7,825 nt of DNA. Source: Candidatus Aminicenantota bacterium (GTDB lineage: Bacteria > Acidobacteriota > Aminicenantia > Aminicenantales > UBA8522). Below the pieces are notes generated by a model. It saw nothing but the letters and a program-made list of their open reading frames with translations. It was not told where the DNA came from and did no database searches. Position numbers and translations under genes: made by a program. The stretch is from positions 8,836 through 16,660 of the forward strand of contig DQHV01000234.1 in NCBI GenBank assembly GCA_003524335.1, read 5' to 3'. Numbering within the stretch: the first letter of the stretch is position 1; the number at the start of each line of letters is the position of its first letter. Shown one piece after another: positions 4,600-7,825 of the stretch.

Positions 4600-7347
4600 A
4601 TGAAGCAAAAAAGGAACGCGGCTAGGTTGATTGTGTTTTCATTTTTGATCTTTGCCTTGACTACGGGTTTTTCCTATGCGCAAAGGTTAACCGGAACGAT
4701 CAGAGGAACAGTGACAGATGAACAGGGCCTGCCCTTGCCCGGAGTAACAGTAGAGCTATCGAGTCCTGTTTTACTGGGCGGGATACAGTCTCAGATTACA
4801 GGCGAGAATGGGATTTACCGTTTCGCGAACTTGCCGCCGGGAACTTACAAGATCGTTTTCAGTTTGGAGGGATTCCAGAGAATTGAGCGGCTGGGGATAG
4901 AGGTCGTAGTTAAAGGGACTGTGACCGAGGATATCATCCTGAAACAAGCCGCTCTTGCGGAAGACGTAACTGTCATAGGAGAAGCGCCTGTTATTGATGT
5001 GACCAGTTCGGGAACCTCGACAAACTACGGCAAAGATCTCTTGGAAAAAATGCCCTTAGGCCGAGCCTCATATCTCGATGTCGTCAAACAGGCGCCGGGT
5101 GTTATTGCCCAGTCTGCTTATGTGGGTACTATGTGGTTGGCTTCTTTCGGGTCAAATAATGAATCCAATGCCTTCCAGATCGATGGTTTGGATGCCAGTT
5201 CTTCGGCGTTTGGGTTTTCTACATTGGTTCCCAATCAAGATACTTTCTCTGAAGTTGAGGTTTCAGGGGTAGGGAATCCAGCCGAGTATGGCAACTTTTC
5301 TGGAGTTGTTGTCAATGTGGTCACAAAATCCGGTGGGAATGTGTTTTCAGGGGCTCTGAGTTACTACGGTCAGTTTCAAGCCTTGAACGATGACAACAAT
5401 CCAGACCCTGACAAATATTTCTCTCGTCAAATTCACAGGTTCTACGATACGGCGTTGACCTTTGGTGGACCTGTATTGAAAGACAGGCTTTGGTTTTTTG
5501 GTTCTGCTAATCTTACAGAAAATGACGTGACAGGCTGGAGAGTAGATCCTCAATACCATGCAGGGACTAAAGTCAATAACTACATGTTCAAACTCTCGTC
5601 CCAGATTGTTAAAAATCACAAGCTCGTTGGCGCTTTCTCCTACAGGTATTATGATCAGCCGGGTGTCCCAAACCCCTGGGCCACAAGGGAGTATGCCAGG
5701 GGATACCATGAAGGTATTCCCTCCTGGAATGTTATGTATACCTGGATACTGAGCAAAAATGCCTTTTTTGAACTAAAATCTGCAGGATATAGTTATAGGC
5801 GAACGGGATTGAGCTATCAAGGGGAAGCCGGTCTTTCAAACCCTGTTCATTACGATTATCTCACTGGAGTTTCTTCCGGTGGTGTTTTATATCCTTACTG
5901 GGTGGATTATTCGAGATTTCAGGCGAATGCCAGCATATCCTATTTTGCAGACAATTTTCTCGGCGGGGATCATGATTTTAAGATGGGGGTTCAGTATAAC
6001 AAAGGCAAGGATATTTGGGCCGGAGGCTATAGCGGAGGAAAATACTATATGGATTACGGCGGTGAACCATATTATTTGTATACCTGGCCTTCCTCCCATT
6101 ACGGCGGCGAGAACGATACCCTAGGTGTCTTTTTTGATGATTCATGGCGCCTCGGAGATCGTTTATCCATTAATTTAGGTCTCAGGTTTGACCGTCAAAA
6201 TGCCGGTATTCCGAGAATGCCGATTATGGAGAATTGGCAAGACACATCAGAAATATATCAGGGGATGAAAGGCTTGATCGTCTGGAATCTTCTTTCTCCT
6301 CGAATCGGTTTCGCCTATACCCTGACCTCAGACAAAAAGACTGTCCTCAAAGGTCACTACGGCCGCTACTATGACAACCTGTTTACTGGCACCTATGAGG
6401 GCTATGGCCCACTCGCTACCGACTGGACAGCGTACTATTGGGACGGGAGCGAATGGGCCATGTATGATTTCGTGTCTGGAGAGAGGCTGTGGGTTGCGCC
6501 TCGAAATCTTAAATCGCCGTTTGCCAACTCGTTCTCAATGAGCTTAGAGAGAGAGTTATTTCCCGATTTTTCTGTAGGAATACTGGGAATGTACCGGGAG
6601 TGGCGAAATCAAATATCCATTAAAAATATTACAGGCATCTATGAAGTTGTCCCGATGGTCTCTCCTGACAATGGCCAGACTTACATGGTTTACAACCAGC
6701 TGAATGTTGGAGGGAGCTCGTTTGAACTTCAAAATTATCCGGACCATCGACAGAACTATAAGGGAATAACCCTTATGCTGAACAAAAGGTATTCAAATAA
6801 CTGGCTACTGACGAGTTCCCTAACCTGGTCAAGATCTTATGGGAAAAATGCCATTTCGTCAACGAATAACTCCCTTCAGATGAACGTCATAAACATGAGT
6901 GTTTATAACCAAGGCAAAGACCCTAATGATTGGATCAATGCAGAAGGTCTGATGAACATGGATCGAACGTGGGTCTTCAAGCTCCAGTTCGGCTACAATC
7001 TCCCCTGGGATATCTTATTCAGTTTGAATTATCAGGCCATGACAGGAAGGGCCTACGTGGAGAGTGTCCGGGTCTATCCTGATCAAGGGATGAGGACCAT
7101 AAAAGCCGCGCCGAGAAGCAACAAACTCAGATTTGATCCTCAACATATGCTCGATCTCAGAGTTCAGAAGAGCTTCACAGTACATAGAAATATTCGATTC
7201 AGTGTCCTCGCCGATGTTTTCAACGCCCTCAATCTTGGTACAGTAACAGGTTTTGCTAATTATGGAGTATGGGCATTGAGTTTTCGTGAGCCCAGCGGGA
7301 TGGCTGCCCCCAGATACATACAGGTAGGATTAAAACTGGAATTCTGA
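4600..7347 (+). CDS. TonB-dependent outer-membrane receptor with carboxypeptidase-regulatory-like N-domain, 915 residues
   Basis: An outer-membrane beta-barrel importer energised by TonB-ExbBD. Such receptors take up ligands too large for porins; the ligand here is unknown. The ATG at 4600 follows AGGGAGGG. A Sec signal peptide fits residues 1-27 (MKQKR basic start, hydrophobic IVFSFLIFAL, cleavage after SYA). Residues about 30-116 form a carboxypeptidase-regulatory-like beta-sandwich (GTVTDEQGLPLPGVTVEL, then ITGENGIYRFANLPPGTY). EDVTVIGEAPVIDVTS (121-136) leads into the plug domain, with FQIDGLDA (192-199), EVEVSGVGNPAEYG (218-231) and VVNVVTKSGGN (237-247). The rest is an aromatic-rich barrel ending in QVGLKLEF, with the terminal Phe expected for BAM-mediated insertion. 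The overall plan resembles the Oar-like receptors of Acidobacteria and Myxobacteria more than SusC. It has its own strong promoter, and the second hydrolase follows after 74 bp. Codons are more A/T-ending than in the upstream hydrolase. Confidence 0.93.
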   Translation: MKQKRNAARLIVFSFLIFALTTGFSYAQRLTGTIRGTVTDEQGLPLPGVTVELSSPVLLGGIQSQITGENGIYRFANLPPGTYKIVFSLEGFQRIERLGIEVVVKGTVTEDIILKQAALAEDVTVIGEAPVIDVTSSGTSTNYGKDLLEKMPLGRASYLDVVKQAPGVIAQSAYVGTMWLASFGSNNESNAFQIDGLDASSSAFGFSTLVPNQDTFSEVEVSGVGNPAEYGNFSGVVVNVVTKSGGNVFSGALSYYGQFQALNDDNNPDPDKYFSRQIHRFYDTALTFGGPVLKDRLWFFGSANLTENDVTGWRVDPQYHAGTKVNNYMFKLSSQIVKNHKLVGAFSYRYYDQPGVPNPWATREYARGYHEGIPSWNVMYTWILSKNAFFELKSAGYSYRRTGLSYQGEAGLSNPVHYDYLTGVSSGGVLYPYWVDYSRFQANASISYFADNFLGGDHDFKMGVQYNKGKDIWAGGYSGGKYYMDYGGEPYYLYTWPSSHYGGENDTLGVFFDDSWRLGDRLSINLGLRFDRQNAGIPRMPIMENWQDTSEIYQGMKGLIVWNLLSPRIGFAYTLTSDKKTVLKGHYGRYYDNLFTGTYEGYGPLATDWTAYYWDGSEWAMYDFVSGERLWVAPRNLKSPFANSFSMSLERELFPDFSVGILGMYREWRNQISIKNITGIYEVVPMVSPDNGQTYMVYNQLNVGGSSFELQNYPDHRQNYKGITLMLNKRYSNNWLLTSSLTWSRSYGKNAISSTNNSLQMNVINMSVYNQGKDPNDWINAEGLMNMDRTWVFKLQFGYNLPWDILFSLNYQAMTGRAYVESVRVYPDQGMRTIKAAPRSNKLRFDPQHMLDLRVQKSFTVHRNIRFSVLADVFNALNLGTVTGFANYGVWALSFREPSGMAAPRYIQVGLKLEF

Positions 7348-7352
7348 TCAGG

Positions 7353-7411
7353 CCTTTAAAATTTACTCTAAGAGACCACAGCTGATCTTCCGCGGGGAAA
7401 AAATTTAAAGG
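7353..7411 (+). repeat. Inverted repeat that could mask the second hydrolase's ribosome-binding site
   Basis: CCTTTAAA (7353-7360) is the exact reverse complement of TTTAAAGG (7404-7411). With one bulged A the match extends to CCTTTAAAATTT against AAATTTAAAGG. The right arm includes the AAAGG of the Shine-Dalgarno at 7407-7414. Pairing in the mRNA would hide that site. The stem is AT-rich with a gap of about 40 bases, so stability is uncertain. Confidence 0.3.
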
Positions 7412-7421
7412 GAGTGCCGCT

Positions 7422-7825
7422 ATGTCCAAAGGACTAAGATCTCTTATTTTGGCAGGTGCACTTTTTCTCATATTATTGGCAGCAGCTTCCCCACAACCTT
7501 CGAGTCAGGCAAGGGCTGAAGCCACACAGCCAATCTATGATTTTGCTGTCGAGACAACATGGCTCACTATGGGAGACGGTGTGCGACTATCCGCAACCTT
7601 TTTTACCCCGATTCCGAGGTCCCCAGGTGAAAAATTTCCAGCGCTCCTGGAGTTCTTGCCGTATCGTAAGGACGACCCTATCTCCATGTCCAGTTCACGC
7701 CAATCGCAGACCTATGCTTACTTCGCGCGGCGTGGTTACATATTGGCACGAGTGGACATCCGCGGGACAGGTTCTTCTGAGGGAGTTTTTCCTGGGCAAG
7801 AATATTCAGAGCAGGAGCTCGATTG
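7422..7825 (+). CDS. Second exported CocE/NonD-family hydrolase, N-terminal 134 residues (cut by window edge)
   Basis: Paralogue of the hydrolase at 2195-4312 and presumably the same kind of alpha/beta serine hydrolase. ATG at 7422 follows AAAGGGAG (7407-7414) with seven bases between. A signal peptide is clear: MSKGLR, then a hydrophobic stretch to about residue 22; cleavage is less certain, somewhere about 22-33. The mature part begins YDFAVETTWLTMGDGVRLSA (39-58) and continues with LLEFLPYRKDD (75-85; Y81 is the likely oxyanion Tyr) and RRGYILARVDIRGTGSSEG (103-121). These match the same blocks of the first hydrolase, with about half the residues identical by eye in the shared stretch. The nucleophile Ser and the rest of the triad lie beyond the right edge, so activity cannot be judged. 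The frame is open to the edge. It sits 74 bp after the receptor with no terminator or promoter seen, so co-transcription is likely. Confidence 0.88.
   Translation, partial: MSKGLRSLILAGALFLILLAAASPQPSSQARAEATQPIYDFAVETTWLTMGDGVRLSATFFTPIPRSPGEKFPALLEFLPYRKDDPISMSSSRQSQTYAYFARRGYILARVDIRGTGSSEGVFPGQEYSEQELD

Overview
The window reads as chromosomal DNA of a Gram-negative bacterium. It carries an outer-membrane TonB-dependent receptor with an N-terminal carboxypeptidase-regulatory-like domain, Sec signal peptides, an FtsE-type ATPase and Fpg/MutM. The receptor architecture, paired with secreted CocE/NonD-type hydrolases and a short 'WLVPGLGH' membrane protein resembling DUF6677, is what one expects from Acidobacteriota or Candidatus Aminicenantes. 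That placement is inference from family distribution, not proven by the window.

Layout. The left part holds a minus-strand cluster that reads leftward: a four-helix DUF6677-like membrane protein (1105-743), a 59-residue two-helix membrane protein that starts inside the previous gene's stop codon (746-567), and the first 158 residues of ftsE (474 to the left edge). ftsE has its own extended -10 promoter and a hairpin leader. Divergent from this cluster is mutM (1164-1985); the two divergent starts are only 58 bp apart. From 2195 to the right edge lies a plus-strand block of three exported proteins: a CocE/NonD-type (X-Pro dipeptidyl-peptidase-like) serine hydrolase (2195-4312), a TonB-dependent receptor (4600-7347) behind a near-consensus sigma-70-like promoter, and the N-terminal third or less of a second, paralogous hydrolase (7422 to the right edge).

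How the genes may work together. The left half is housekeeping: cell division or envelope function (FtsE) and oxidised-base repair (MutM). The right half looks like a nutrient-acquisition locus in which a receptor imports an unknown ligand, perhaps peptide- or ester-containing, across the outer membrane and two exported alpha/beta hydrolases cut it. Receptor and second hydrolase are probably one transcript (74 bp apart, no terminator seen). The first hydrolase ends 287 bp before the receptor, and a fresh promoter lies between them. Codon use shifts from G/C-ending in the first hydrolase to clearly more A/T-ending in the receptor and second hydrolase.

No tRNA, rRNA, CRISPR array, transposase or insertion sequence was seen. 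Nothing here clearly amounts to a wholly new system. The observations most worth a second look are the overlapping small membrane gene, the compact divergent promoter with an apparently leaderless mutM, the ftsE hairpin leader, and the receptor bracketed by two related hydrolases.
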